Positions 11,646-24,325 of a DNA stretch of 64,000 bases are shown one piece after another; within the stretch, counting starts at the first letter, position 1, and every line of letters starts with the position of its first letter. Made by a program: the position numbers and the translations under genes. Under the pieces are notes generated by a model. The model saw only the letters and a list, made by a program, of their open reading frames with translations, ran no database searches and was not told the DNA's origin. The DNA is from Ursus arctos. Lineage: Eukaryota > Chordata > Mammalia > Carnivora > Ursidae. The DNA is taken from assembly GCF_023065955.2 (NCBI RefSeq), contig NW_026622997.1, positions 22,920,001 through 22,984,000 on the forward strand. Direction: 5' to 3'.

Positions 11646-12758
11646 TAAGTTATCTGTTCATCTGTTGATGAACATTTAGGTTGTTCCTGGGTCTTGGCTA
11701 TTGTAAATAATACTGCTATGAACATGGGAGTGTAGATATGTTCTCAACATAGTGTTTGTTTCTTTCAGATATATTCCCAGAAGTAGAATTGCAGGATCAT
11801 ATAGTAGGTCCATTTTTAATTTTTGGAGGAACTTTCATATTGTTTTCTATAGTGGCTGTACCAATTTACAATCCCATCCACAGTGCATAAGAATTCCCTT
11901 TTCTCCACATCCTCGCCAGCATGTGATTGCTATGGTTTTTAATAATGGCCATTCTAAGAGGCATGAGGTGATATCATTGTGGTTTTGATTTGCATTTCCC
12001 TATTGATTAGTGATGTTGAGCACTTTTTCATCTATCTTTGGCTATTCTATATCTTCTTTGGGAAAATACCTATTAAGGTTCTTTGCCTATTTTTGAATTG
12101 CATCATTTGTTATATTGCTATTGAATTGTATGTGTTTGTAGATATTAACCCCTGATCAGATATATGGCTTGCAAATATTTTCCCATTCCATAAGTAGTTT
12201 TTTTCATTTTGTTATTTCTTTTGCTGTACAGCAGCTCTTTAGTTTGATGTAGTCCCGCTTGTTTATCATTTTGTTGCTTGTGCTTTGGGTGTCATCCAAA
12301 AAATCATTTCCAAGGCCATGTTAAGGAGCATTATTTCCTGTTTTCTTCTAGGAGTTTTATGGCTTCCTGTCTTATAATTTAAGTCTTTAATCCATTTTGA
12401 GTTTTGTTTATGAGTGGTGTAAGATAAGGGTCTTGTTTAATTCTTTTAAATGTGAATATCCAATTTTCCCAGCACCTTTCAGAAGAGACTGTCCTTTTCC
12501 ACTGAGTATTCTGGGATCCCTTCTCAAATATTAGTTTACCGTATATGCATGGGTATTTGTGGATTCTCTATTCTGTTCCATTGGGCACTGTTAAATTTTA
12601 TGCCAAAACGATACTGTATTAAATACTATAACTTTATACTGTATCCTGAAATCAGGATGTGTTATTCCTCCAGCTTCATTCTTTCTCAGGATTGCTTTGG
12701 CTATTTGTGTCTTTTGTGATTCCATATACATTTTAGGATTTTTTTTTTCCTACTTCTG

Positions 12759-12806
12759 TAAAAAAAAAAAAAAAAAGAAAGAAAGAATGAATGAAAAAGA
12801 AAAATC
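12759..12806. repeat. A-rich tract with GAAA units
   Basis: About 18 A residues followed by GAAA/GAAT units within antisense ORF2. The run is opposite to the usual T-rich strand. It may be a local expansion or the remnant of a lost sense A-tail. Confidence 0.7.
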
Positions 12807-14286
12807 CTGTTGGAATCTTGAGAGGGATTGCATTGAATCAATGGATGCTTTGGGTATTATGCACATTTTAAGAAGATTAAATCTTCTAATCCATGAAAAT
12901 AGATACCTCTTTATTTGTGTCTTTGATTTTTTTTTCATCAGTGTCTTGTACTTTTCAGAATAGAGCTCCTTCTACCTCCTTGGTTAAAATTATTCCTAAG
13001 TATTTAATTATTTCTGATGCTATTGTAAATCGAATATTTTCCTTTATTTTCCAGAAAATTTAGTGGTAGTACATTAACTCTATTGCTTTATTTAATCTGT
13101 ATGCAAATTTTGTTAATTTTGTGATCCAATTTCAACTGAATTTGTTGATTTAACAATTTTTTTGTAGAGACTAGGATATTTTATATATAAAATCATGTCA
13201 TTTATCAATAGAGACAATTTTACTTCTTCCTTTCTAATTCTAATGTCTTTTTTTCCTTGCCAGATTGATCTAGCAAGAACTTCCAGTACTATATTGAATC
13301 AGAGTGATGAGCGTGAACACCCCTCTCGTTCTATATTTTATTAAAAAAAAAAGTTTTCATTCTTTCACCACTGAGTGTTATGTTTGCTGTGGATTAGTTA
13401 CACATGGCTTTTTATTATGTTGCGCTCTGATTCTTCTATATCTAATTTGTTAAGAGCTTTTATCATAAAGTGGTTTTGAACTTTATCAAATGCTTTTTCT
13501 TCATCTCTTGAGATAAATACATGAATTTCTCTTTCATTCTGTTAATGTGATATATCATGTTGATTTTGTGCATGTTGGACCATTTTTGTCTCTCAGAGAT
13601 AAATCCCACTTGATCATGGTGAATGATCTTTTTATCGTGCTGCTCAGTTAAGTGGTATTCAGTATGGATATTGGCCTGTAGTGTGCTTGACTTTTAGTGC
13701 CCTTTTCCAGCTTTGATATCAGAGTAATGCCGGTTTTGTAAAATGAGTTTACAGGTTCTTCCTTCTGCATGATTTTTTGGAGGAGTTTGAGAAACATTGG
13801 TGTTAATTTCATTAAATATTAGATAAAATTCACCATTTTATTCTAGGCTCTTCTTCATTGGGAGATTTTTAATTACTGATTCTATCTAATTACTGTTAGT
13901 GGTCTGTTTAGATTTTCTTTTTTCTCCTGATTCAGTCTCAGAGGTTGCATTTCTAAGAATTTTTCCATTTCTTTTAGGTTGTCCAGTTTGTTGGGAAACA
14001 GTTGTCCATAGTGGATTTTTATTTCTGTTCAGTTGTAATGTCTCCTGTTTCATTTATAATTGTTGATTTTGATCCTCTCTTTCTTTTCTAGTTGGCTTAG
14101 CTAACATTTTGTCATTCTGTTTATCCTTTCAAAAATCAACTGTTTGGTTAATTTTTATTGTTTTCCTCTATTTCATTTTTTTTCTCCTCTAATCTTTGTC
14201 TTTTTTGCTAACTTTGACCTCGATATGTCTTTTTTCTGCTTCCTTGAGGTGTAGAGTTACTGTGTTTGAGATCTTTCTTGTTTCTT

Positions 14287-14492
14287 TTATTTTTTTTTTT
14301 TTAAGATTTTATTTATTTAACAGAGAGAGAGAGACAGCCAGTGAGAGAGGGAACACAAGCAGGGGCAGCGGGAGAGGAAGAAGCAGGCTCCCAGCAGAGC
14401 AGGGAGCCTGATGCCGGGCTTGATCCCAGGACCCTGGGATCACGCCCTGAGCTGAAGGCAGATGCTTAACGACAGGGCCACCCAGGCGCCCC
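14287..14492 (-). mobile_element. Can-SINE, antisense
   Basis: T-rich tail at left and CCACCCAGGCGCCCC head at right. Perfect 15-bp TSD TCTTTCTTGTTTCTT at 14272-14286 and 14493-14507, inside L1 ORF2. Confidence 0.96.
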
Positions 14493-15507
14493 TCTTTCTT
14501 GTTTCTTAATGTGGGTGTTTATTGCTACAAACTTTCATCCTAGAAACTTTTGCTGTATCCTTTAGATGTGCTGTGTTTTGTTTCCATTTTGTTTTGTCTT
14601 AAGATATTTTTTAATGACACTTTAATTTCTTCTTTGATCCATTGATTGTTTAGGAGAGTGTTTAATTTCCATGTATGTATGATTTTTTCAGTTTTCCTTC
14701 TGCTTTCAAATTTCATACCATTGTGGTCAGAGAAGGTACTTGAAATAGTTTAATCTTTTTAAATTTGCTAAGACTTGCTATGTGGCATAACATACAGTCT
14801 ATCCTAGAGAGTATTCCATGTGCACTAGAAAAAAATGTGTATTCTGTTGGTGTCAGAGAATGTTCTGTAAATGTCTCTTAGGTTCATTTTGTCTATTGTG
14901 TTGTTCACATCTGCTGTTACATTATTGATTCTCTGAGTAATCTATCAATTATTGTGGAAGTATTATAATTCCAAATTATTATAGTATTGCTGTTTATTTC
15001 TCCTTTTAGCTCTTAGTTTTTGCTTTATATATTTACCTGTCCCTATGTTGGGTGCATAAGTATTTACAATTCTTCTATATTCTTAATAGATTGATCTATG
15101 TATTATGACCTTCTTTGTCTCTTTTATGATTTTTAGTTTAAGTCTATTTTGCCTGATATGTGTAGCTACCCCTGCTTTTGTTACCATTTGCTTGAAATCT
15201 CTTTTTCCATCCCTTTGCTCTCAGTATATGTGTCTTCAAGGCTAGAGTGAGTCTCGTGTAGCAACATACTGTTTTTTTAATCCATTCAGCCACTTATATT
15301 GATGGAAGAATTTAATCCATTTACACTTAAAGCAATTATTCATAGGAACTACCTATTGCCATTTTTTGGTTTTCTGGCCATTTTGTAGATTCATTGTTCT
15401 TTGTTTCACACATAGCTGTCATGATGATTTGATGTCTTTTGATATCACTATGCTTTTACTACTTTATCGTGTTATTCTGTGTAATCACTGTAAGTTTTTC
15501 CACTGTT

Positions 15508-16165
15508 ATTACCAAAATAAGTCTAAGACCCCAATTACAATGTGGGGCGTTTCCCCACAGACCCACCAAGCAATCCTTTGTGACATCAGCTGAACATGCT
15601 ACAACATGATTGTGACGTTTTCTACTTGGAGATCTTATAGGTTAAGAGCTCAATCCCATGAAAATGCTCCCACTCCACTTCAGATGCCAACTGCCAGTAG
15701 TAGGTCCCCATGTTTCCCATAAATGGAGTGTGACTTGGCTACAAATAGGAAATTCCCATTACTCCCACCTCAATTTTGCTTAATGTGCTAGAACAGCTCC
15801 CAGAACTCAGGAGAACACTTACATTTACTAGGTTATTAAGGGATAACTTAAAGGGTACAGGTGAATAACCAGCTCTTCAGATACAAAGGGTGAGGTCCTG
15901 GAAAATCCTAAGCATAGAAGCTTCTGTGATTAGTCATTTTCATATCTTCACTCTTCTCAAGAGAAGAAAATGAGGTATAAGGGAGGAAGACTAAAATTCC
16001 TAGCTTCTAATCTTGGCTTTTTATTCCAGTGACCAGCCCTCATCCATAAGTGATCCAGGAGTACACCCAAAATTGTTCTTGTACAACAAAAGATAGGAAA
16101 TAAGGGTTTCAGGATCTTTGGGCCAGGAACCAGGAGCAGGCACCAATATGTTTTATCTCACAGTC
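15508..16165 (-). mobile_element. LTR-like ancient repeat (ERVL/MaLR type?), antisense
   Basis: Non-L1 sequence inserted between two parts of the L1 linker: 'gttattacc' on the left, and 'gtcaccctgaggtttatg' on the right where the L1 resumes. Blocks such as 'agaacagctcccagaactcagg' and 'cacttcagatgccaactgcc' resemble old mammalian LTR-type repeats. The family is not fixed, and the orientation is a guess. Confidence 0.5.
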
Positions 16166-16199
16166 ACCCTGAGGTTTATGTAAAATATCTTAACATTTT

Positions 16200-16408
16200 T
16201 AAAAGATTATATTTATGTATTTATTTTTATTTTATTTTATTTATTTGACAGAGAGCAAGAGAGCACAAGTAGGGGAAACAGCAGAGGAAGAGGGAGAAGC
16301 AGGCTCCCCACTAAGCAGGGAGCCCAGTGCAGGTCTCAATCCCAGGACCTTGGGATCATGGCCTGAACCAAAGGCATGACTTAACTAACTGAGCCACCCA
16401 GGCACCCC
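16200..16408 (-). mobile_element. Can-SINE, antisense
   Basis: A long T/A-rich tail, the 'agagagcacaagtaggg' body and the GAGCCACCCAGGCACCCC head. The body is more diverged than at 14287 or 62076. No clear TSD was seen. Confidence 0.93.
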
Positions 16409-16506
16409 TATAACAACCTATTTTAAACAACAACTTCAAAACATTCCTAACCTTTAGATTTCTCCTCCTCCTCCTCACATTTTATCGATGTTACAGGTCA
16501 CAATTT

Positions 16507-16701
16507 TTTAAAATTTGTTTGTAGATTTGATTTATATATTTGACAGACAGAGTGAGAAAGAGAGCACAAGCAGGGGGAGTGGCAGCCAGAGGGAGAAACA
16601 GGATCCCTGAGCAGAGAGTCCAATGCGGGGCTCGATCCCAAGACCCTGGGATCATGACCTGAGCTGAAGGTAGATACTTGACTGAGCCACCCAGGCACCC
16701 C
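16507..16701 (-). mobile_element. Can-SINE, antisense
   Basis: Same family, in the same linker about 100 bases further on. An 8-bp TSD CACAATTT at 16499-16506 and 16702-16709 supports an independent insertion. Confidence 0.94.
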
Positions 16702-16709
16702 CACAATTT

Positions 16710-16950
16710 GTTTTTATATTGTGTATCCTATAACAGATGATTGTAGTTATGGTCATTTTTGCTATATTTGTTTTTTAACTTTACAACTAGAGTTGTAAGT
16801 GAATAACATGCTACCATTATTATCATATTACAGAACTTAATTTTTACTGCATATATATACCATTACCAGGAAGTTTTACACTACCGTCTTATGCTTTTAT
16901 GATGTTATTGTCCTTTCATGTCTACTCCAAGAACCCATGTTAGCAATTCT
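16710..16950 (-). mobile_element. L1 inter-ORF linker, antisense
   Basis: Colinear with the linker at 26640-26940 ('ttatattgtgt...', then an AT-rich run to a 'gcagtct..tggtgataa' block). Confidence 0.65.
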
Positions 16951-17830
16951 TTAGCAGTAAGGCAGTCTACTGGTGATAATTCCTTCAGGTTTTGTTGTTC
17001 AAGGAAGTCTTTATCTCTCTTTCATTTCTGAAAGGAAGCTCTGCCAGACATAGAATTTTTCATTGAAAGTTTTTTCCTATCAGTATTTTAAGTATATCAT
17101 CCCATTCTCCCCTAGTCTGAAAAATTTTGTTGAGAAATCCAATAGTCCTATGGGCATTTCTTTGTATATAATTTCTTTTCTCTTGTTGCTTTCAAAATTC
17201 TTTGACTCTTGACAATTTAATTATAATGTGGCCTGGTATAGCCCTAATTGGATCAAACAAATTTGAGATCCTTTAGGCCTCGTAGATATGAATGTTCATT
17301 TCTCCCAAGGATTCAGAAATTTTCAACCATTATTGCTCTAAAGATACTTTCTTTTGTCCCCTTTTCTTTTCTCAATTCCCATAATGAGAACATTAGCTTT
17401 TTAAAAAAATTCTGTCCTATAAGTCACATAGATTTTCTTTGCTCTTTTTCACTATTTTTTCCTTTTGCTCCTGGATAATTTCAAACATCTTATAGTTCAT
17501 TGATTCTTTTAAATAGACAAGTTTGATTTTTGAAGCTCTATATTGACTTCCTCAGTATTTTTCAGCTCTAGGTTTTTTTATGCTTTCCTTTTCTTTGTTG
17601 AAATTCTCATTTTTTATGCACTATTTTCCTTATTTACTTTTGTGTGTGCTTGCAGTTCACTAAACGTCTTTAAAGGAATTATTCTTAAGTCTTTGTCTAA
17701 TGGCTTGTAGATGTCCATTTATTGGGGTCAGTTATTCAAGTTTTATTAGTTTGCTTTGGTTATGTCAAGTTTACCAGATTTTTCATGATCCCTGATTCCT
17801 TACATTATCTATGCATTGCAAGAGGAGGTG
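16951..17830 (-). mobile_element. L1 ORF1 region, antisense
   Basis: The 'gtctttatctctctttcatttctgaaagg' start, then RNA-binding and coiled-coil parts in antisense, as at 32640 and 41755. Frames are broken. Confidence 0.72.
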
Positions 17831-18454
17831 TCATCTTACAGACTTAATAGTTTTACTTTGGTAGAGATAGTTCTTCACCAGTCAGCTCAGCTTTGATTGC
17901 TGAACATGTCTGATGGTAAAATGTTTAGCAAGTGGGGCTTGCTATCAAAAATTATTTTTGGGTGGGACCACTGCCCGAGCTCTAAGATAAAGGGGGATGT
18001 TCACTGACTGAAAACAGTTGGACAGCACTTCTGGCTTGATTGCCTGCCCAAGCAACATTTAGAATGAGCTTCCCAGCCACCTGGGTTTTTCATTAGATGG
18101 TCAGTACTAGGTACTATACTCAGTAGATGGGAGTATGAATGGGTTTCCTTTCCCTGGTAAGCAGCAGGACAGTCCCAGGAGCCTGCATGGCTCATAGTTT
18201 GTGGACCTGAATATGTGTGCACTAAATTCCATGGCCAGATGGGGCCATTTGTCTTGATCTGCAGACAGAGAAAGCCGTGGCTGTGCTCTCTATTCAGGTG
18301 ACACTGTAAGTAGAGCTGTTGGATGGGCTATACAGCTTTCTGTGCGTTCTATTTAGGTTCCCTCATTGGGCAGATTGAAGACTATATTCACCATGGGCAA
18401 GGCTACTAATTAGGTGGTGGTGGTGTTGTTTTTGGGTTGCTTATTTGTTTGCTT

Positions 18455-19330
18455 GTTTCGCCCAGGAGTAATGAGGAAACTGACTGCAAGGACAGGGAAG
18501 GTCTTTATCTGTGCTCTTGACTCAAGCTGAACAATGCCCCAAGTTCCCGGGCTGAACAATGTCACTGGCTTCACTCTGCAGATTATCAGATCTACCTGCT
18601 GTCCTCTCTGCTCAATTGTTATTGGATTAAGCAGTTCCGGGTGATCTGGCCAGGCTTTCTGGTCAGGAGAAATCATGAATTACACTGAACAGTGGGTAGG
18701 GTTATGAATTGACTCCCTTGCATGAGCAGAGCTGGGGAACAAACCCAACTGCAAGAGGTCTTTGTTCATGGTCTTCACTCAAGCCAATCTGCTTCCCGAG
18801 CTCCCTGGCCAAGTGGTGCCAGTGGCTTTGCTCTGCAGGTGATCAATTCTGCTTGATGTAGTCTGTCAGGTGTTACTGAGTACATAGCTTTCAGGTGTTC
18901 TGGTCAGGCTTTCTTGTCACTCAGGGCATTCTGAATTAGCTCCCCTGGCCTGGGCAGAATGGAAGGTCTAGCTCCAAGCAGTTCCCAGTCAGGGTTCCTC
19001 TTGGGCTGAGTTGGGCTATGAATTAGCTCCCCTGCCGGTATGGATTGGGGGAATCACTCCAAGCCTGAGGGGCTTTGTTTGTGGTCTTGACTCAAGCTGA
19101 CCCAGTCCCCAAGTTCCCTTTCCAAATGGTGCTACCTGCATTATTCTGCATGTGCTCAGCTCTGACTGCCATCCCCTCTACTCTAGTGTTGCTAAGCTGT
19201 CCAGCTTTTTAGATGTTCTGGACAGCTTTTCTGTCTGGTCAGGTGGGGCTGGGAGCTATACTCCACAATGAGCCAGCCTGTGGTTAGCTCCTCTGCCTTA
19301 GGAAGGGCAGACAATATTCCAAGACCAGAA
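18455..19330 (-). repeat. tandemly repeated units in the L1 5'UTR
   Basis: The landmark 'cttnactcaagc' recurs at about 18516, 18773 and 19086 (spacings about 257 and 313). Each is followed by similar blocks: 'ttccctggc', 'ggctttgctctgcag', 'gatcag' and 'ggtgttctggtcagg'. The related 5'UTRs at 33700-34590 and 42791-44405 show this landmark once each (about 34434 and 43451). Confidence 0.7.
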
Positions 19331-19520
19331 AATCTCATTATTTAAGGACCAGAATCAGGCACTGGGTTCCCGGGTCAGGCCACACCACCATTTTTGTTCT
19401 ACAAATGAGCGAAGATGCTTGTTGACACTATTACTTGGGCAGTGCAGGTTGGAACTTGGTCAGCCAAGATCCGATGACTGATGGTTGCAAGATCCTTGCC
19501 CATTCTCCATCACAATAGCA

Positions 19521-19650
19521 TTAAGGAGGGCACAGGATGTAATGAGCACTGGGTATTATATGCAACTGATGAATCACTGAACTCTAACTCTGAAACTAAT
19601 AATTTACTATATGGTAATTAATTAAATTTTAAAAAATATTTTAAAAAAAG
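19521..19650 (+). mobile_element. very short L1 3'-end insertion, sense
   Basis: Starts 'ttaaggagggcacaggatgt', the last part of the carnivore L1 3'UTR, and ends in an A-rich tail. About 130 bases long, lying against the orientation of its host. No clear TSD was seen. Confidence 0.85.
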
Positions 19651-20051
19651 AACATTCCCAGTGGTCCAGCCCTAGAGATGCCTGCATAATCTCATTGGGA
19701 CAAAACTGAAGTGGGGGCTCCTAATAAGTGACCTACAATGTCGGGGGAGCTGGATGTCCAACATGGGCTCCCTTCGCTCACTATAGGAATCATAAGCTCA
19801 GGGGAGACCTCTCACTGCAGTGCTATGTCAGCCTGGGGCGGGGAAATGTGGTCATCAAGTAGCAGTTTCTCTTTACCTTCTAATACCTGTGTCTGGTCTT
19901 TGTGATTCAAGAGGGTGCTTAAACCTCACCTGCATATTCTAGGATTTTCTCAGTGGTGTCTTGTCCATTAATAGTTCCTTGTGTGTGTGTGTTTTATAAT
20001 GGGAAGCAAAGTCAGGAATAACCTCTGTTTAGATGGTGATGTCACTGTGAA

Positions 20052-20435
20052 TAAGCTTTTTAGTTTGCTATACTCCAATTTATTGATTTTTGCTTTTGTC
20101 ACTAGTGCTTTTAGTGTCATACTCATAAAAAAAAATTGTCCAGACCAATATCGGAAATTACTTCATAGGTATTTCTCCAGGACTTTTATGGTGTCAGAAC
20201 TTGTTTCAGTCTTTTAATTCATTTGACTTAATTTCTGTGAGAGGTGTAAATTGGGGCTCCAATTTCATTTTTCTCCATGTGTTCTCCAGTTTTCCTAGCA
20301 CCATTTGTTGAACAGACTATCCTTTCTCCATTGAGTGTCCTTGGCTCCTTTCTCAAATATTAGTTGATTGTCAATGCCTTGGTTTATTTCTGGGCTATTC
20401 TGTTCCATTGATCCATGTGTCTATTTTTATGCCAG
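20052..20435 (-). mobile_element. L1 ORF2 fragment, antisense
   Basis: Begins 'agctttttagtttg' directly beyond the 5' end of the previous L1 and reads as internal ORF2. It is cut at right by the next L1 3' end. Probably part of the host into which the 5721-20046 element inserted. Confidence 0.65.
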
Positions 20436-20913
20436 TAATATAATTTCTTTAACTGAAGTATAGTTGACATATGACATATTAATGTGAGGTGTACAACATA
20501 GAGATTCAACATTTATGAACATAACAAAACTGTCACCACAGTTCAGTTGCCCTCTGTTACCATACAAAGTAATTAAAATTCTGACTACATTCCTGTTGCT
20601 CAACTTTACATCCCCAGGATTTATTTATTTTATGACTGAAAGATTGTACCTTTTAAAGCCCTTCACGTATTTTATTCATCCTCCCGCCCCTCCCTTCTGG
20701 CAGCTACAAGTTTCTTCTTTGTAGTTTGTTTCTCTTATTTTGCTTATTCATGTTTTAGATTTTATATGCAAGAGAAATCTCATGGTATTTGTCTTTTTCT
20801 GTCTAACTTATTTCATTTAGTGTAATACCCTGTAGGTCCATCCATGTTGTCACAAATGCCAAGATTTCATTCTTTTTTGTGGCTGTGGAATATTCCATTG
20901 TACCTTTATATTA
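20436..20913 (-). mobile_element. L1 3'UTR, antisense
   Basis: Starts 'ttaactgaagtatagttgac' and has the C-rich 'cctcccgcccctccc' block of L1 3' ends. It is interrupted by the tail at 20923 and resumes at 21162. Confidence 0.78.
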
Positions 20914-20922
20914 ATATTCTTT

Positions 20923-21152
20923 TTTTTTTTATAATGATTTTTTATTATATTATGTTAGTCACCATACAGTACATCCCCGGTTTCCGATGTAAGGCTCGAT
21001 GATTCATTAGTTGCGTATAACACCCAGTGCACCATGCAATATGTGCCCTCCTTACTACCCATCACCGGCCTATCCCATTCCCCCACCCCCCTCCCCTCTG
21101 TGGCCCTCAGTTTGTTTCTCATAGTCCATAGTCTCTCATGTTTCATTCCCCC
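20923..21152 (-). mobile_element. short young L1 3'-end insertion, antisense
   Basis: A T-run then the carnivore L1 3'UTR ('tatgttagtcaccatacagtac', 'ataacacccagtgcaccatg'). 5'-truncated at about 230 bases. A 9-bp TSD ATATTCTTT lies at 20914-20922 and 21153-21161. Low divergence from the tails at 44590 and 46856. Confidence 0.92.
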
Positions 21153-21161
21153 ATATTCTTT

Positions 21162-24100
21162 ATTTATTGAAGACATGTAAGTTGCTTTTGTATCTCGGCT
21201 ATTGTAAATAATGTTGCAATAAACATAGGAGTACATCTATCTTTTTTAAATTATTGTTTTAATTTTCTATGGGTAAATACCCAGGAGGGGAATTTCTGGA
21301 TCATAAGATATTGCTATTTTCAATTTTTTAAATAATTGTCATAGAGTTTCCATAAGGGCTGCACTAATTTACATTATGACCAGCAGTGCATGAGAGTTTC
21401 CTTTTCTGCACATCTTTGCAAAGGCTGATTTTTTCTCTTTTTGATACTACCCATTCTGACAGGAGTGAAGTGATATTTTATTGTGGTTTTGATTTGCATT
21501 TCCCTGATGATTAATCATGTTGTCTGTGGCCATCTATATGTCATCTTTGTGAAAATGTCTATGTCCTCTGCCCACTTTTTGTTTTGGTGTTGTGTGAGTT
21601 TTTATATATTTTGTGTATTAACACCTTATCAGTAATATTATTTGTAAGTATCTTTTTTCATTCAATAGGTTCTTTTATTCTTGATGGTTTCCTTTGCTGT
21701 ACAAAAGTATTTTACTTTGATGTAGTCCCAATTGTTTATTTTTCTTTTGTTCTTGCCAGAAGAAACTGATACAAAGAAATTGCTAAGACCAATGTCCAAG
21801 AGTTTAAAACCTGTTTTTTCAATGAGTTTTATGGTTTCACATCTTAAATTTAAGTCTTTAATCCATTTTGGTTTTGTATATGTTGTAAGAAAGTTGTCTA
21901 CTTTCATTCTTTTGCATAGAGCTGTTCAGTTTCCCATCATCCATCATTGAAAAGACTGTCTTTTTCCCATTGTATATTCTTGCCTTTTTGTCATAGATTA
22001 ATTTACCATATAATTGTGGATTACTGAGCTCCTTCTTATGATCCATTGATCTATGTGTCTATTTTTGTGTCAGTACCATACCATTTTGATTGCTATCACT
22101 TTGTAGTTTAGGTTGAACTCAGGAAGGTGATACCATCAGCTTAACTCAAGAATATTTTGGTTATTTGGGCTATTTTTGTTTTCATACAAATTTTAGTATT
22201 CCAGTTCTGTGGAAAATGATAGGGATTGCATTGAATCTATAGATTGCTTTTGGTAGTATGGACATTTTAACAATATTAATTCTTTCAATCTAGGAAGCAC
22301 AGTGTATCTTTTTACTTGTGTTATTATTTTAAGATTTTATTTATTTATTTATTTATTTGAGAAAGACAGACTGTGCATAAGTGGGGGGAGTGAGAAAGGG
22401 AGAAGCAGGCTCCCCACTGAGCAGGGAGCCCAACACGGTACTCAATTCCAGGACCCTGGAATCATGACCTGAGCCAAAGGCAGACACTTAACTGAATTGA
22501 GCCACCCAGGCACCCCATCATTTGTGTCATTTTTAATTTCTTTAATCAGTATCTTATTATGTTCATTTTAGAGGTCTTTCACTTCCTTGATTAAACTTGT
22601 TCATAGGTATTTTTGATGCAATTATAAATGGGAGCATTAATGTCAGTTTCTATCATTCATAATTAGTACATAATAACAGATTTCTGTATATTTTGTATCT
22701 TCCAACATTATTAAGTTTATTAGTTCTGATAGTTTTATGGCAAAGTCTTTAGGATTTTCTATATATAGTATCATTTGATCTACAAATAGATTTACTTCTT
22801 CCTTAGCAATTGTGATGCATTTTATTTCTTATCTGATTGCTGTAGGTCTGACTTCAGTACTGTATTAAATAAAAATGGTGACTGTGGATATCATTGTCTT
22901 GTTCCTATCTTAGAGAAAAAGCTTTCAGCTTGTTACCATTGAGTATGATATTAGCTGTGGGTTTGTCATGTATGCCTTTATTGTTTTGAGATATTTTTCC
23001 TCTATATACACTTTGTTAAGAATATTTATCATGAATGAGTACTAAATTTGTCAAATACTTTTTCTGCATTTGTTGAGATGATTATATAGTGTTTATTGTT
23101 CATTTTGTTGATGTGTATCATGTTGATTGATTTGCAGATATTGAACCATCCTTGCATCACTGGTATAAATCCCATTTGATTATAGTACATGATCATTTTA
23201 TTGTATTGTTGAATCCAAATTGCTAATTTTTTGTTGTGGATATTTGCATCTATGTTCCTCAGGGTATTGGTTTTTATTTTATTTTATTTATTTATTTTTT
23301 TTTTTTTTGTCGTGTCCTTGCCTGGTTTTAGTATCAGGGTGATGATGATATAGCAGAATGAATTTTGAAGAATTCCTTCTTCTTCATTTTTGAAATAGCT
23401 TTTGAGAATGGTGGATTTTAACTCTTTAAATATTTTGTTCAATTCACCAATAAAGTCATCTGGTCATTGATTTGTTTTTTAAGTGTTTTTTTTAAATTAC
23501 TAATTAAACTTTATTCTGGTAATTAATCTGTTCATATTTTTTATTTCTTCCCAATTGACTCTTGGAAGATTATATGTTTCTGGGAATTTATAAATTTCTT
23601 CTAGGTTGTTTGATTAGTTGGTATGTAATTTTTTGTGTAGTCTCTTATAACCTATTGCATATCTGTGGTGTTGATTATAAATTTTCTTCTTTCATTTCTG
23701 ATTTTAATTGAGTTCTCTCTCTTACTTTCTTGATGAGTGTGGCTAAAAGCTTACCAATTTTACTTTATATTTTGAAAGAAATAGCTCTTAGTTTCATTGA
23801 CTTTTTTTTTGTCCGTTAGTTTGTATTTCATTTATGCATGCTCTGATCTTTTATTTCCTTCCTTCTGCTAACTTAAGCTTTGTTTGTTCTTTTCTAGTTT
23901 CTTTAGGTGTTAACTTAGATTGTTTAACATTTTTCTTGTTTTTGGATATAGGCCTGTATCACTCTAATCTTCCCTCTTACATCTGCTGTTGCTGCATCCC
24001 AAAGATTTTAGGATGCTCTGTCAATTTTTATTTGCCTCAAGGTATTTTTTTTTTATTTCCTCTTCAATTTTTTTCACCAATTTATTGTTTAGGAGTATGT

Positions 24101-24215
24101 TGTTTAGCTTCCGTGTGTTTGCATCATTGCCAGTTTTTGTGTGTGATTGAGTTCTAGTTTTATACCATAGTGGTCAAAAATAATGCTTGATAGGATTTCA
24201 GTCTTTTTAAGTTTA
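21162..24215 (-). mobile_element. L1 ORF2, antisense (continuation)
   Basis: Resumes the L1 of 20436 and runs through ORF2 to the endonuclease region. The Can-SINE at 22326-22516 splits it. Minus frames such as 21662-21907 are ORF2-like but short. Confidence 0.78.
22326..22516 (-). mobile_element. Can-SINE, antisense
   Basis: (TTTA)n tail at left and GAGCCACCCAGGCACCCC head at right. Imperfect TSD TTGTGTYATT at about 22316-22325 and 22522-22531. Confidence 0.94.
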
Positions 24216-24229
24216 TTTTAATTTTTTTT

Positions 24230-24325
24230 AATAATGTTGCTTTTTTAAAGATTTTGAGTGAGAGAGAGCACAAGTGGGGGGAGGGAGAGGGACAAGCAGA
24301 CTCCCCCACTGAGCAGGGAGCCCTC
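24230..24325 (-). mobile_element. partial Can-SINE, antisense, head missing
   Basis: Keeps the tail, the 'gagagagagcacaagtgggg' body and 'actgagcagggagccc', then stops abruptly and joins an L1 3'UTR scrap. The tRNA-derived head is absent, so a later deletion or rearrangement is likely. Confidence 0.85.

Larger units (their letters stand above)
11456..15507 (-). mobile_element. old L1, antisense: rest of 3'UTR and ORF2
   Basis: Continues the 3'UTR interrupted at 6167 ('cacatataagtgagatcatac' block) and proceeds through ORF2 to its N-terminal part. It is split by the Can-SINE at 14287-14492. All frames are short and broken. Confidence 0.78.
17831..20046 (-). mobile_element. L1 5'UTR, antisense, reaching the 5' end
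   Basis: A G/C-balanced stretch beginning at the 'cagagatagttcttcaccagtca' type block. It is colinear with the 5'UTRs at 33700 and 42790. Its far end has the 'gtgatgtcact' terminus, comparable to 'catgacatcact' at 44395-44404. If nested insertions are removed, the element from 5721 is essentially full length. A short sense L1 tail interrupts it at 19521-19650. Confidence 0.7.

Noticed and set aside
18455..19330. Possible CRISPR-like spaced repeats
   Set aside because: Units are about 260-310 bases, diverged and contiguous in an L1 5'UTR; eukaryotic context, with no short identical repeats.
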